Assembly: GCF_040256645.1 (NCBI RefSeq)
Contig: NZ_CP158281.1
Span: forward strand, 496,001 to 560,000
Length of the DNA: 64,000 bases
Reading direction: 5' to 3'
Source of the DNA: Brevibacterium sp. CBA3109
GTDB taxonomy: Bacteria; Actinomycetota; Actinomycetes; Actinomycetales; Brevibacteriaceae
Shown: positions 25,283 through 34,419 of the stretch, one piece after another
How positions within the stretch are numbered: position 1 is the stretch's first letter
Layout: the number at the start of each line of letters is the position of its first letter
Notes under the pieces: generated by a model
Seen by the model: only the letters and a program-made list of their open reading frames with translations
What the model was told of the DNA's origin: nothing
Databases searched by the model: none
Position numbers and translations under genes: made by a program

Positions 25283-25936
25283 ATGGAACGGCGGCCGATT
25301 CGAGATATGGATTGGACGAAGGCACGTGATATCCGACGAGACCTCGAGTCGGAGACGAAGGACGCGCTGCTTGCCGCTGCCCGGTCCGTGTTCTCCTCTC
25401 AAGGCTTCGACTCTGCGACGATCGGAGACATCACGGCCGCAGCAGACGTCTCGCGGCCCTCCTTCTACGTCTACTTCGCTACCAAAGCAGAGGTCTTCAG
25501 CGTCGTCGCGGCCACGTTGAGGGACGAAATCCTCGAAGCGCACCACCACCCGAAGCCGATGGCGGATGACCCAGTCCTCGTTGTGCGGGCGTCGATCGAA
25601 GCATTCATCAGCATCTACGTCGACAATCTTGAACTCCTCGACGTCATTGAGAAGCGGGCGCAGACAGATCCGCAGGTTGCAGAGATCAATGCGGTCATCG
25701 TCGGCAAGCCCTTCCGCCGCATCCTGCGACAGATCATCAGCGTTCGGGATTCCGGGCTCGCGACTCCGCTCGTCGATGAGGAATACGCGGCCCACCTCAT
25801 GGACGCGGTCATCGTCGATGCCGCATCGGCGACGAGGAAGGACAGGAGCCGGCTGGATTACTACATCGATCAGGCCACCCGCGTCTATTTCGCCATCATC
25901 GGCTTCACCGGAGATCTCACCGCACTCGACGACTGA
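25283..25936 (+). CDS. TetR family regulator of the acyl-CoA ligase/carboxylase genes
   Basis: A 217-residue regulator. The helix-turn-helix (about 20-65) reads LLAAARSVFSSQGFDSATIG then A-A-A-D-V-S-R-P-S-F-Y-V-Y-F. The C-terminal helices resemble those of fatty-acid-responsive TetR proteins. The start at 25283 follows AGGAGGTGTCG. The acyl-CoA ligase gene begins 175 nt downstream on the same strand, and a 20-bp palindrome (26054-26073) lies between, so this protein probably represses ligase and carboxylase and is released by an acyl-CoA or acid. That control is inference. Confidence 0.87.
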   Translation: MERRPIRDMDWTKARDIRRDLESETKDALLAAARSVFSSQGFDSATIGDITAAADVSRPSFYVYFATKAEVFSVVAATLRDEILEAHHHPKPMADDPVLVVRASIEAFISIYVDNLELLDVIEKRAQTDPQVAEINAVIVGKPFRRILRQIISVRDSGLATPLVDEEYAAHLMDAVIVDAASATRKDRSRLDYYIDQATRVYFAIIGFTGDLTALDD

Positions 25937-26053
25937 TGCCCTCTATAGATCCTTCGGCAACGGGTTCTACAGCGGCTGCTGCAACGACAGTCTCGCCCAG
26001 TGACACCAGCCGGTCCAGCACTTGCACAGGGAGATTTCTTCGATTAGAACTGT

Positions 26054-26073
26054 GATTGACAGAGTTGTCAATC
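26054..26073. promoter_or_regulatory. 20-bp palindromic operator candidate
   Basis: GATTGACA and its exact reverse complement TGTCAATC flank GAGT. The palindrome contains TTGACA, a consensus -35, and lies 39-58 nt upstream of the ligase start at 26112. A bound dimer would cover the promoter. It follows a TetR gene, the likely ligand of the site. Confidence 0.7.
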
Positions 26074-26111
26074 GGTCAGTGGCGATCGGGGATCGTCGAG
26101 AAGGAGTTTCC

Positions 26112-27854
26112 ATGAACGGCAGCAACGATGACATTCGAACCTCTTCGTGGGAGGAATCGGCAGTTGAGCTCGCCTCGCTGCGAGCGCTGTGGCCCGAAGA
26201 GGTTCCGCATACGGCCCCGGAGCCCGCGGCCGGGCCAGGACTGGCAGAGACAGTGATCCACTGGGCGCACGAACGACCCGATTCTGCGGCAATGAGCTTC
26301 TACGGCTGGAAGTCGACCTGGGGCCAGCTCAAAGACGATGTTGCTGCGACGGCCGGCTGGCTGTCTGAACGCGGTGTCGCCGAGGGAACTCGAGTGGGCG
26401 TGTATATGGGCAACTGCCCGCAGTTCGTCCATTCCTTCCTCGCGATCGCCTGGCTCGGCGCTGTCTACGTTCCGATCAACCCGATGTACCGCACCGAAGA
26501 GCTCAGGCACCAGCTGGCCGACTCAGGCACAACTCACCTCATCGCCCACCCACATTCGCGCAGTCTCGTGGAAGCCGCAGTGTCCCAACTCCCGGATCCC
26601 ATCGACATTACGTGGACCGACCCCGCCGCGGTCTTCGCACTCTCCTCGGCGCCGCAGCCCAGCGCCGACTGTCCCCATGCTGTGCCCACTCCCGAGGACG
26701 CAGGCGATTGGGAACGAGTCCTCGCCTCGGCGCCAGTGGCCCCGGTTCATGCAGACCCTGACCGGCTCGCCTCCCTCAACTACACGGGTGGGACGACCGG
26801 CCTGCCCAAGGGATGCGAACATTCCCTGGGTCACCTCTCGTACACAGCGGTGTCGGCGATGGCCGGAATGGCGACGGCTCCGGGCGTAGGGAGGGTCGTG
26901 TCACTCGGATTCCTGCCGATGTTCTGGGTCGCCGGCGAGAACTTCGGTTTGTTGCTGCCTATCTACGGTGGTGGCGAAGTCGTCATCATGTCCCGCTGGC
27001 ACCCCCATGCGGCGCTGCGGAGCATCGCCGAACGCGGTGTCACTCGCCTGGTCTCACCTGCCGACGGCTACGTCGAACTCATCGACCTTCTCGACACCGA
27101 CGAATTCGCCGACACCGACCTGTCCTCGTTGGAGACCTGCCAGGCGGTGTCATTCGTGCGTAAGCTCGACATCGAACTGCGAGAGGGCTGGAAGTCGCGA
27201 ACAGGCATCGTCCTGCGCGAAGCGTCCTACGGAATGACGGAGACGCACACTTCAGACACCTTCACTCTGGGACTCCAAGAGGAAGATCGCGACCTTCGCG
27301 CCGAACCCGTGTACTGCGGATTCCCGGTGCCTGGCACCGACATAGTAATCGCCGATCTCGACCTCAACCCGGTACCTGTGGGGGAGAGCGGTGAGATCCT
27401 CGTCCGATCGCCGTCGGTGACGACTGGCTATTGGAATAATTCGCGTGCCACGAACGAATCGCTCATCGACGGCTGGCTGCGCACCGGCGACACCGGCCGC
27501 TTCGACGACCAAGGCGCCCTGACGTACCTCGCTCGCACCAAGGAGATGATCAAGGTCAACGGCATGAGCGTCTTCCCCGCCGAGGTGGAGAGCCTCCTGC
27601 GCGCCCATCCCGCCATCGAAACGGTGGCAGTCGCACCTCGTGACGATGCGGATCACGGCCAACTGCCTGTCGCATTCGTCGTTCTTGCCGAAGGCTCCAC
27701 TGCCGATGGCGAGTCGCTGGCCGCCTGGGCGAAAGAGAACATGGCGGTGTACAAGGTGCCCGACTTCGTCTTCGTCTCCGGCATGCCCATGACCGCGACC
27801 GGCAAGATCCGCAAGACCGTTCTCATCGATGAACTGCTGGAGGAAAACCGGTGA
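26112..27854 (+). CDS. AMP-binding acyl-CoA ligase
   Basis: A 580-residue adenylate-forming enzyme that activates a carboxylic acid with ATP and CoA. The P-loop YTGGTTGLPKG lies at about 223-233, SYGMTETHTSDTF follows the acyl-binding region, LRTGDTGRFDDQG is the hinge region, and TATGKIRK with the catalytic Lys is at the C-terminus. The start at 26112 follows AAGGAGTTTCC. Its stop overlaps the GTG start of the carboxylase (GTGA), so both are made together. It is not close enough to a characterised member to name the acid; a medium or long chain or an unusual acid is plausible. Confidence 0.9.
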   Translation: MNGSNDDIRTSSWEESAVELASLRALWPEEVPHTAPEPAAGPGLAETVIHWAHERPDSAAMSFYGWKSTWGQLKDDVAATAGWLSERGVAEGTRVGVYMGNCPQFVHSFLAIAWLGAVYVPINPMYRTEELRHQLADSGTTHLIAHPHSRSLVEAAVSQLPDPIDITWTDPAAVFALSSAPQPSADCPHAVPTPEDAGDWERVLASAPVAPVHADPDRLASLNYTGGTTGLPKGCEHSLGHLSYTAVSAMAGMATAPGVGRVVSLGFLPMFWVAGENFGLLLPIYGGGEVVIMSRWHPHAALRSIAERGVTRLVSPADGYVELIDLLDTDEFADTDLSSLETCQAVSFVRKLDIELREGWKSRTGIVLREASYGMTETHTSDTFTLGLQEEDRDLRAEPVYCGFPVPGTDIVIADLDLNPVPVGESGEILVRSPSVTTGYWNNSRATNESLIDGWLRTGDTGRFDDQGALTYLARTKEMIKVNGMSVFPAEVESLLRAHPAIETVAVAPRDDADHGQLPVAFVVLAEGSTADGESLAAWAKENMAVYKVPDFVFVSGMPMTATGKIRKTVLIDELLEENR

Positions 27855-30800
27855 CCATTCCGAATCCCGCCGAGGCTGTCGGCCTTCTCGTAGCCAACCG
27901 CGGGGAGATCGCCTGCCGAATCATCCGCTCAGCCAAGGCACTCGGCTACCGCGCCGTGGCCGTGCAGTCAGCGAACGAGGAGGCACTCGGCTCCGCTGCC
28001 GGCCTGCACATCGCACTTGCCGACGAGGTCGTCACCCTTCCGGGAGTCGGAGCCACCGCATACCTCGACCCCGATGCCATTGTGGCGGCGGCGTCGTCGG
28101 CAGGATGCAGCCTGGTCCATCCGGGATACGGATTCCTCTCCGAATCCGCGCGGCTTGCTCGTGCCTGCGCCGATGCGGGACTGACCTGGATCGGTCCCGA
28201 TGCTGCGGCGCTGGAGCTGTTCGGTGACAAGCAGGCCACGCGCGCCCGCGCCGAAGAGATAGGAATTCCGACCCCACCGGCCACCGGCCTGCTGACGCTC
28301 GACACCGAGTGCGACAACGAGGGCGGGGCCGACTGCGACGATGAGGATGGCGCCGGTGCGGCGCTGCGGACTGCGCGCGCGCTCCTCGACGCGCATCCGG
28401 CAGGAATTGCGATCAAGGCGCTGGCCGGAGGTGGAGGTCGGGGAATTCGAATCGTCACCGATCCCGAGGACCTCGCTGGTGCCCTGCGGTCGTGTGCCTC
28501 TGAAGCCGCTGCAGGGTTCGACGATGCGCGAATCTTCGCCGAGGCGCTGGTCACCGGCGCCCGCCATATCGAAGTACAGGTCATCGGCACCCCAGACGGG
28601 ACCAAGGTCCTCGGCGACCGCGACTGCTCGATCCAACGCCGTCGACAGAAGCTCATCGAGATCGCCCCGGCGCCGGGGCTCAGCGAGAGTCTGCGGCACA
28701 GCCTGCACGCTGACGCAGCACGACTCGTCTCCTCCTCCGAATACCGGTCCTTGGCGACCGTCGAGTTCCTCGTCGCCGGGGACGAGTATTGGCTCCTCGA
28801 GGTCAACCCGCGCATCCAGGTCGAGCACACCGTCACCGAGGCAGTGACCGGACTCGACCTCGTTGCAGCACAGCTCGACGTTGCTGCAGGGCGAACACCC
28901 GCGGGTATGAAAGGCGTGGAGCCACGAGGCGCAGCCGTCGAACTGCGCATCTGTGCGGAGACACTTCTCGATTCGGGAGAGCCGGCGCCGAGCACAGGCC
29001 GGATCGAGTCGTTGACATGGCCGACGGGCCCAGGGGTGCGCATCGACACCTGGGCTGCTGCGGGAGTCGCAGTGACCGGAGGATTCGACCCTCTGCTCGG
29101 AAAGATCACCGTCCACGGCCCCACCTTCGCCGCGGCCGCCGATGCCGCTGGGCGCGCCCTCGACGAATTCCATGCCACTGGGATCGAGACGAACGCCGGG
29201 GTCCTGAGTGCTATCACTGAGGTCCTGGAGCTCGGGAACTCGACGACATCGGCGTATGACGAACATGCCGAGGAGATCGGGACTCGAGCACGAGAAGCAC
29301 ATGCCACGACCCCGGCCGAAGCCTCGCCGGACATGCGCGATGCAGTCCCCACACCTCGCAATGAACCTGTACTGAGTACAGGGGAATCACTGCTGCGTGC
29401 GACGATGAGCGGTGCGGTCGTGGCCATCAGCGAGGACCACAGCGAATACGTCCTCATCGACGCGATGAAGATGCACCACCCCGTCGGCGGCCCGAAGGCG
29501 GCAGGCGTGCGACACCTCGTCGCAGTCGGCGACCAGATTGTGGCAGGACAGCCGCTTGCCGTCCTCTCTGGCGCCGAGACCGGTGAGGCCGACGACGCCG
29601 TCGCTTCCGAACCACACCCCGGAGTGGCCGAGGTCCAGGACAGGCACGCAGCGGTCAGTGATGAGGCGCGCGAGGGTAGCCTTGCCAAGATCCGCAGTCG
29701 GGGACGTCGCACCGCACGGGAGAATATCGACGATCTCGTCGATGCCGGCAGCTTCGTCGAATACGGCCCACTCGTCATCGCGGCACAGACCCGAAGACGA
29801 AGCGTCGATGACCTTATTGCGAAGACCTCGGGCGACGGTCTTGTCGGGGGGCCGGCGACCGTCGACGGGCGTGAAGTCGTCGTCATCAGCTACGACTATT
29901 CGGTCCTGGCCGGAACACAAGGCACACGCAACCATGCGAAGACCGACCGACTGATCCAGCTCGCCGAGACGAAACGGGTGCCGGTCGTCCTCTTCGCCGA
30001 AGGTGGAGGCGGCCGACCCGGCGACACCGACAGGGGGCCGAGCTCAGGTCTGCAGGTACCCACATTCGCCTCCCTGGCCAGACTGCGCGGCGCGGTGCCG
30101 CTGATCGCCATCGTCTCCGGCCGAACATTCGCCGGCAACGCAGCGCTCGCCGGAGTCTGCGACCTGATCATCGCAACCCCGGACGCGAACATCGGCATGG
30201 GCGGACCGGCGATGATCGAAGGGGGAGGGCTCGGCCGACACAAACCGGAGGAGATCGGGCCCGTCGACGTCCACACCGCCAACGGAGTCATCGACGTCCT
30301 GGCCGACGACGAGGCGGACGCGGTGGTGATTGCCAGAGAAACTCTGGCAATCATGGGCGGAAGCAGGAGAGAAGAGCCGAAGGAATCGTTTGCGGGTTCG
30401 CCTGAGAGCCGCCTCGGCGAGGGGCGAGTTGAGCGAGCACGCACCATCGTGCCCGCTGACAGACTGCGCACCTTCGCTATCCGCGACGTCATCGACACCA
30501 TCGCCGACGAGGCCACCTTCATTGAAGTCCGCCGTGACTATGCGCCGGGGGCTGTCACCGGGTTCGTTCGAGTCGACGGACATCCTCTGTCGCTCATCGC
30601 CAATGACAACCACCACCTCGGCGGGGCGATCGACGTGGATGCTGCGCGCTCGTTCACACAGCATCTGCGGCTGGCCCAGGACCACGGGATCCCGGTTCTC
30701 TCGCTCATCGACACTCCGGGCTTCATGGTCGGGCCCGAGGCAGAGCGCGAGCCGGGCGTCCGGGCGTTCGGGGACCTCTTCGTCGCCGGTGCGGCACTGA

Positions 30801-31141
30801 CTGTGCCAGTCGGTTCGGTCATCATCCGCAAGGGGTACGGCCTGGGTGCCATGGCAATGGCCACCGGAGGATTCGAAGTCAATGCCTTCACCATCGCCTG
30901 GCCCAGCGGCGAGATCGGACCAATGGGCCTCGAAGGGTCCGTGCGGCTCGGGTATGCGAAGGAGCTGGCCGCGATCGAGGATGACGCTGAGCGGAAGCGG
31001 CATGAAGAAGAGCTCATCGCCGCCGAATACGAACAAGGGAAGGCGATGAGCGCGGCCATGATCTTCGACATCGACGACGTCATCGATCCGGCCCGCACCC
31101 GTGACTGGGTGCTGACCTTGGTTCGAGACCGGCAGGCCTGA
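27851..31141 (+). CDS. Single-chain biotin-dependent acyl-CoA carboxylase
   Basis: A 1096-residue multidomain enzyme that carboxylates an acyl-CoA. In order: biotin carboxylase (1-450; LVANRGEIACRII, KALAGGGGRGIRIV, EVNPRIQVEHTVTEA), a biotinyl domain with the biotin lysine at 540 in D-A-M-K-M-H-H, and the carboxyltransferase N and C halves (about 600-1090; TPGFMVGPEAE, GEIGPMGLEG). This arrangement matches the single-chain long-chain acyl-CoA carboxylases described from mycobacteria. An acidic insert of about 20 residues (near 155-175, rich in Asp, Glu and Cys) interrupts the ATP-grasp region. The start is GTG, overlapping the ligase stop, so ligase and carboxylase act in sequence. Confidence 0.9.
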   Translation: MTIPNPAEAVGLLVANRGEIACRIIRSAKALGYRAVAVQSANEEALGSAAGLHIALADEVVTLPGVGATAYLDPDAIVAAASSAGCSLVHPGYGFLSESARLARACADAGLTWIGPDAAALELFGDKQATRARAEEIGIPTPPATGLLTLDTECDNEGGADCDDEDGAGAALRTARALLDAHPAGIAIKALAGGGGRGIRIVTDPEDLAGALRSCASEAAAGFDDARIFAEALVTGARHIEVQVIGTPDGTKVLGDRDCSIQRRRQKLIEIAPAPGLSESLRHSLHADAARLVSSSEYRSLATVEFLVAGDEYWLLEVNPRIQVEHTVTEAVTGLDLVAAQLDVAAGRTPAGMKGVEPRGAAVELRICAETLLDSGEPAPSTGRIESLTWPTGPGVRIDTWAAAGVAVTGGFDPLLGKITVHGPTFAAAADAAGRALDEFHATGIETNAGVLSAITEVLELGNSTTSAYDEHAEEIGTRAREAHATTPAEASPDMRDAVPTPRNEPVLSTGESLLRATMSGAVVAISEDHSEYVLIDAMKMHHPVGGPKAAGVRHLVAVGDQIVAGQPLAVLSGAETGEADDAVASEPHPGVAEVQDRHAAVSDEAREGSLAKIRSRGRRTARENIDDLVDAGSFVEYGPLVIAAQTRRRSVDDLIAKTSGDGLVGGPATVDGREVVVISYDYSVLAGTQGTRNHAKTDRLIQLAETKRVPVVLFAEGGGGRPGDTDRGPSSGLQVPTFASLARLRGAVPLIAIVSGRTFAGNAALAGVCDLIIATPDANIGMGGPAMIEGGGLGRHKPEEIGPVDVHTANGVIDVLADDEADAVVIARETLAIMGGSRREEPKESFAGSPESRLGEGRVERARTIVPADRLRTFAIRDVIDTIADEATFIEVRRDYAPGAVTGFVRVDGHPLSLIANDNHHLGGAIDVDAARSFTQHLRLAQDHGIPVLSLIDTPGFMVGPEAEREPGVRAFGDLFVAGAALTVPVGSVIIRKGYGLGAMAMATGGFEVNAFTIAWPSGEIGPMGLEGSVRLGYAKELAAIEDDAERKRHEEELIAAEYEQGKAMSAAMIFDIDDVIDPARTRDWVLTLVRDRQA

Positions 31142-31194
31142 GGAGCGGCCTTGAGCCTGGCCCTTTGCTGGGAATTCAGCCACCATGTTGTATG

Positions 31195-31216
31195 CTGTAC
31201 CGTCTAGACGGTACAG
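31195..31216. promoter_or_regulatory. Perfect 22-bp palindromic operator
   Basis: CTGTACCGTCT followed directly by its own reverse complement, with no mismatch and no spacer. It ends 8 nt before the DHA2 exporter start and overlaps a -10-like TATGCT (31191-31196), so a bound dimer would block transcription. No regulator gene adjoins it. Confidence 0.8.
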
Positions 31217-31224
31217 TGGATTCC

Positions 31225-32781
31225 ATGTTCACCACACAGACACCACACGTGCGCGCCGGCCGGCGCGAATGGGCTGGCCTGGCTGTGCTGATGATCCCTG
31301 TTCTGCTCATCTCGATCGACAACACCGTCTTGGGATTCGCGATACCGGCCATCAGCACCGGGCTCCATCCCACAGGCACCCAGCTCCTCTGGATCGTCGA
31401 CATCTATGCGCTCATGCTCGCGGGTCTCCTCGTGGCCATGGGCAGCATCGGTGACCGGGTCGGCCGGCGCAAACTGCTGGTGATAGGAGCCTTCGGCTTC
31501 GGGCTGGCCTCACTGCTAGCGGCCTTCTCCACTTCGGCGGAGATGCTCATCGTCTCTCGTGCGCTGCTTGGTCTCTTCGGCGCCACGCTGATGCCGTCGA
31601 CCCTGTCGCTGATCCGCAATATCTTCGTCAACGACAAGGACCGCCGAGTCGCGGTCGCCACCTGGGCCGCCATGTTCAGCGGCGGCGCGGCCCTCGGTCC
31701 TATCGTGGGCGGAATCCTGCTCGAGCACTTCCACTGGAGTGCGATCTTCTTCATCAATCTGCCGCTCATCGCGGTTTTCATTCCGGCTGCCATCGTGCTG
31801 CTGCCGGAGTCGCGGGACCCGAATCCTGGTCGGATCGATCCGCTGTCGATCGTGCTGTCCATGCTCATGCTCGCCCCGCTCGTCTTCGCCATCAAGCACG
31901 TCATGGCAGACGGAGTGGATCTGGTCTTCTGGGCCAGCATCATCGTGGCCGTTGCCGCCGGGATTGGCTTCGTGTTGCGTCAGCTCGACTCATCGAATCC
32001 GATGCTCGATGTCAGACTCTTCGCCAACAAGGTCTTCACCTCCGCTGTGCTGTCCAATCTGCTCAGCGTCATGGGTCTGGCCGGGTTCCTCTTCTTCGGC
32101 ACGCAGCTGCTCCAGCTGGTCCTCGGCCTCTCGCCGGTCGAGGCGGCACTCGTCCTCGTCCCCGGGCTTGGCACCTCGATCGTCGCCGGCTATGTGGCGG
32201 TGCCGATCATGGTCCGTCTGCAGCCGCGAGTCGTCGTTCCCTGCGCTCTCGTCCTCAACGCGATCGGCCTGGGCATCGTGGCCTTCACGCCCGAGCATTC
32301 GGTGGCGGGAATGCTCATCTCGTTCCTCATCCTCGGCGTGGGCCTCGGCACGGCCGAGGTCATCACAAACGACCTCATCCTTGCTGCCGTGCCCGCGAAC
32401 AAAGCCGGAGCCGCCTCGGCGATCTCCGAAACCGCCTACGAGTTCGGTTCGGTAATGGGCACGGCCGTCCTCGGTGGGCTCACAACCGCGGTGTACGGAT
32501 CCCACCTGCAGTCCACGCTCGGTGCCAAGGCCAGCGGAGCCGAGTTCGAGACCCTCGGTTCAGCTCTCGAACATGCGAGTGCCCAGGGCGGTCGCCTCGG
32601 TGACCAACTCGCCGAGGCGGCTGTGGCGTCCTTCGATCTCGGCGTCCAGTGGGCAGCGGGTGGGGCGGTCGTCCTTGTCCTCATCGCTGCGGTCCTGACG
32701 TCCTTCGGTCTCAGGGGTGCGGGTCGGCTGCTGCCCGTTAGCGCCGAGGCGGTGGACCGGGAGCCAACATCGGTCTCGTGA
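31225..32781 (+). CDS. DHA2 family (14-segment) MFS drug exporter
   Basis: A 518-residue proton-driven exporter of the EmrB/QacA type, with about fourteen hydrophobic segments. Marks are L-L-I-S-I-D-N-T-V-L in segment 1 (motif D1), W-I-V-D-I-Y in segment 2, GDRVGRRKLL after it (motif A) and G-P-I-V-G-G-I-L-L (motif C) in segment 5. The start at 31225 has only a weak ribosome site; the frame upstream overlaps the operator palindrome. It is preceded by a perfect 22-bp palindrome, so it is probably induced by a drug or metabolite through a repressor encoded elsewhere. It is convergent with the tct operon, with a shared hairpin between. Confidence 0.9.
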   Translation: MFTTQTPHVRAGRREWAGLAVLMIPVLLISIDNTVLGFAIPAISTGLHPTGTQLLWIVDIYALMLAGLLVAMGSIGDRVGRRKLLVIGAFGFGLASLLAAFSTSAEMLIVSRALLGLFGATLMPSTLSLIRNIFVNDKDRRVAVATWAAMFSGGAALGPIVGGILLEHFHWSAIFFINLPLIAVFIPAAIVLLPESRDPNPGRIDPLSIVLSMLMLAPLVFAIKHVMADGVDLVFWASIIVAVAAGIGFVLRQLDSSNPMLDVRLFANKVFTSAVLSNLLSVMGLAGFLFFGTQLLQLVLGLSPVEAALVLVPGLGTSIVAGYVAVPIMVRLQPRVVVPCALVLNAIGLGIVAFTPEHSVAGMLISFLILGVGLGTAEVITNDLILAAVPANKAGAASAISETAYEFGSVMGTAVLGGLTTAVYGSHLQSTLGAKASGAEFETLGSALEHASAQGGRLGDQLAEAAVASFDLGVQWAAGGAVVLVLIAAVLTSFGLRGAGRLLPVSAEAVDREPTSVS

Positions 32782-32803
32782 GCGCAACCGGTCGGTGAAT
32801 GCG

Positions 32804-32852
32804 CCGGTGGCCCGGTCCGAACGAGATTCACTCACTCGGGCCGGGCCACCGG
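32804..32852. terminator. Hairpin between convergent exporter and tctA
   Basis: CCGGTGGCCCGG (32804-32815) pairs perfectly with CCGGGCCACCGG (32841-32852). The loop is 25 nt. It lies between two convergent gene ends and could end transcription in both directions. Confidence 0.65.
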
Positions 32853-32870
32853 AGGGCCGGTCGCGGTCGA

Positions 32871-34418
32871 TCAGCTCACGGTCTCGTCGACCGAATGCTC
32901 AGATCTCGCAGCGACCTTCTGGCGCCTCCGCGCCCGCACACGGCCGACGCCGGTGTAGAGCAGCGCGCCGATGAGCACGATGTAGAGGACGATCGTGATC
33001 GGTGAGGACACGAGCACCGAGACATCATTGCCCGAGGCCAGTAGCGCATCGCGCAGGTTGGTCTCGGCCAGAGGTCCCAGAACCATGCCGATCATGAGCG
33101 GTGCCAGGGGAACTCCGTAGCGTTTGAGTACGAAGCTGACGATGCCGATGCCCAACAGGATGAACAGCTCGAACGTCGACGCCGAGGTCGCGTAGATGCC
33201 CAGGCCACAGAACACTGCGATGCCTCCGTAGAGGTAGGGGTCTGGGATCTTGAGCAGCTTCGCCCACAGCGGCGCGAACGGCAGGTTGATGATGAGCAGC
33301 ACAACCATGGCGATGAAGAAGCTCGCCAGCAGACCCCACACCAGTTCGGGGGAGCGGTCGAAGAGCAGCGGACCCGGCTGCAGGCCGTACTGGCGGAAGG
33401 CCGCGAGCATGATCGCAGCGGTCGCAGAGATCGGCAGACCCAGAGCCAACAGGGCGCCCATGGCAATACCGGTCGTGGCGCTGCCGGCAGCCTCGGGGGC
33501 GGCAAGGCCCCTGATCGCTCCTTTGTCACCGAACGCCGGATTCTGGCGGCGGGCGTCGAGCTTGCGCTCAAGGCCGTAGGCCATGAAGGTCGGCACATCC
33601 GCACCGCCGACTGGGATGACTCCGAACGGCAGACCGATCGCGGTTCCTCGCAGCCATGCGGGCACTGCCTCACCGAACTCCTTGCGGGACAGGAACGGTC
33701 GGCCCGAGGAGTTGATCGTGTTGTCGTTGGCCTTCCGGCGGATCCGCGAAGCGATGTGGAACACCTCGCCCAGGGCCAGGATGCCCACAGTCACGGTCAC
33801 GAGGGAGACGCCGTCGAAGAGCTCGGGGACACCGAAGGTGAAGCGCTCAGTACCGGAGACCGAGTCGATGCCGATGACGGAGATCCCGATGCCGAGCACC
33901 AGCGCCATGAGGCCCTTGAGCACTGAATCCGCAACGACCGAGGAGGTCGCGACGAATGCGAACAGGGCGAGGGCGAAGAACTCGGCCGGGCCGAAGCTCG
34001 TCGACAGATCCGCCAGAGCGGGAGCGATGAAGACAACGAGGAAGCACGAGATGATTCCACCGATGAACGCACCGATCGCGGCCGTGGCCAACGCCTGCGG
34101 CGCTCGCCCGTTGCGGGCCATCTTGTGGCCTTCGAAGGTCGAGGCGATCGCCGATGCCTGACCGGGGGTATTCATGAGAATAGCCATCGTCGAGTCGCCG
34201 AAGAGGCCACCGAAGTAGACGCCGGCGAACATGATGAACGCGGCGGTCGGGTCGAGTGCGAAGGTCATCGGCAGCAGCAGAGCCACCGCCATCGACGAAC
34301 CCAGGCCCGGCAGCACGCCGACGGCGGTGCCGAGGAAGCAGCCGAGGATGACCCATAACAGGTTCATCGGCGTCACTGCATGGGTGAAGCCTTCGAAGAG
34401 AGACATCAGAGCGTCCAT
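32871..34418 (-). CDS. tctA: Tripartite tricarboxylate transporter large permease TctA
   Basis: A 515-residue membrane protein with about eleven to twelve hydrophobic segments, the large permease of the TTT system that imports citrate and other carboxylates with a binding protein. Family marks are GCFLGTAVGVLPGLGSSMAV (first signature), Y-F-G-G-L-F-G-D-S-T-M-A-I-L-M-N-T-P-G near 75, and IAMGALLALGLPIS in the second half. The start at 34418 has AGGAGG 11 nt upstream, inside the end of tctB; a GTG at 34430 sits on that site and is less likely. It is the last gene of tctCBA; a C-terminal basic tail follows the last segment. Confidence 0.93.
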   Translation of the reverse strand: MDALMSLFEGFTHAVTPMNLLWVILGCFLGTAVGVLPGLGSSMAVALLLPMTFALDPTAAFIMFAGVYFGGLFGDSTMAILMNTPGQASAIASTFEGHKMARNGRAPQALATAAIGAFIGGIISCFLVVFIAPALADLSTSFGPAEFFALALFAFVATSSVVADSVLKGLMALVLGIGISVIGIDSVSGTERFTFGVPELFDGVSLVTVTVGILALGEVFHIASRIRRKANDNTINSSGRPFLSRKEFGEAVPAWLRGTAIGLPFGVIPVGGADVPTFMAYGLERKLDARRQNPAFGDKGAIRGLAAPEAAGSATTGIAMGALLALGLPISATAAIMLAAFRQYGLQPGPLLFDRSPELVWGLLASFFIAMVVLLIINLPFAPLWAKLLKIPDPYLYGGIAVFCGLGIYATSASTFELFILLGIGIVSFVLKRYGVPLAPLMIGMVLGPLAETNLRDALLASGNDVSVLVSSPITIVLYIVLIGALLYTGVGRVRARRRQKVAARSEHSVDETVS

Positions 34419-34419
34419 A

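Noticed and set aside
27946-29886. 646-residue minus-strand frame opposite the carboxylase
   Set aside because: Low-complexity Ser/Pro/Arg composition; the plus strand holds intact biotin carboxylase motifs.
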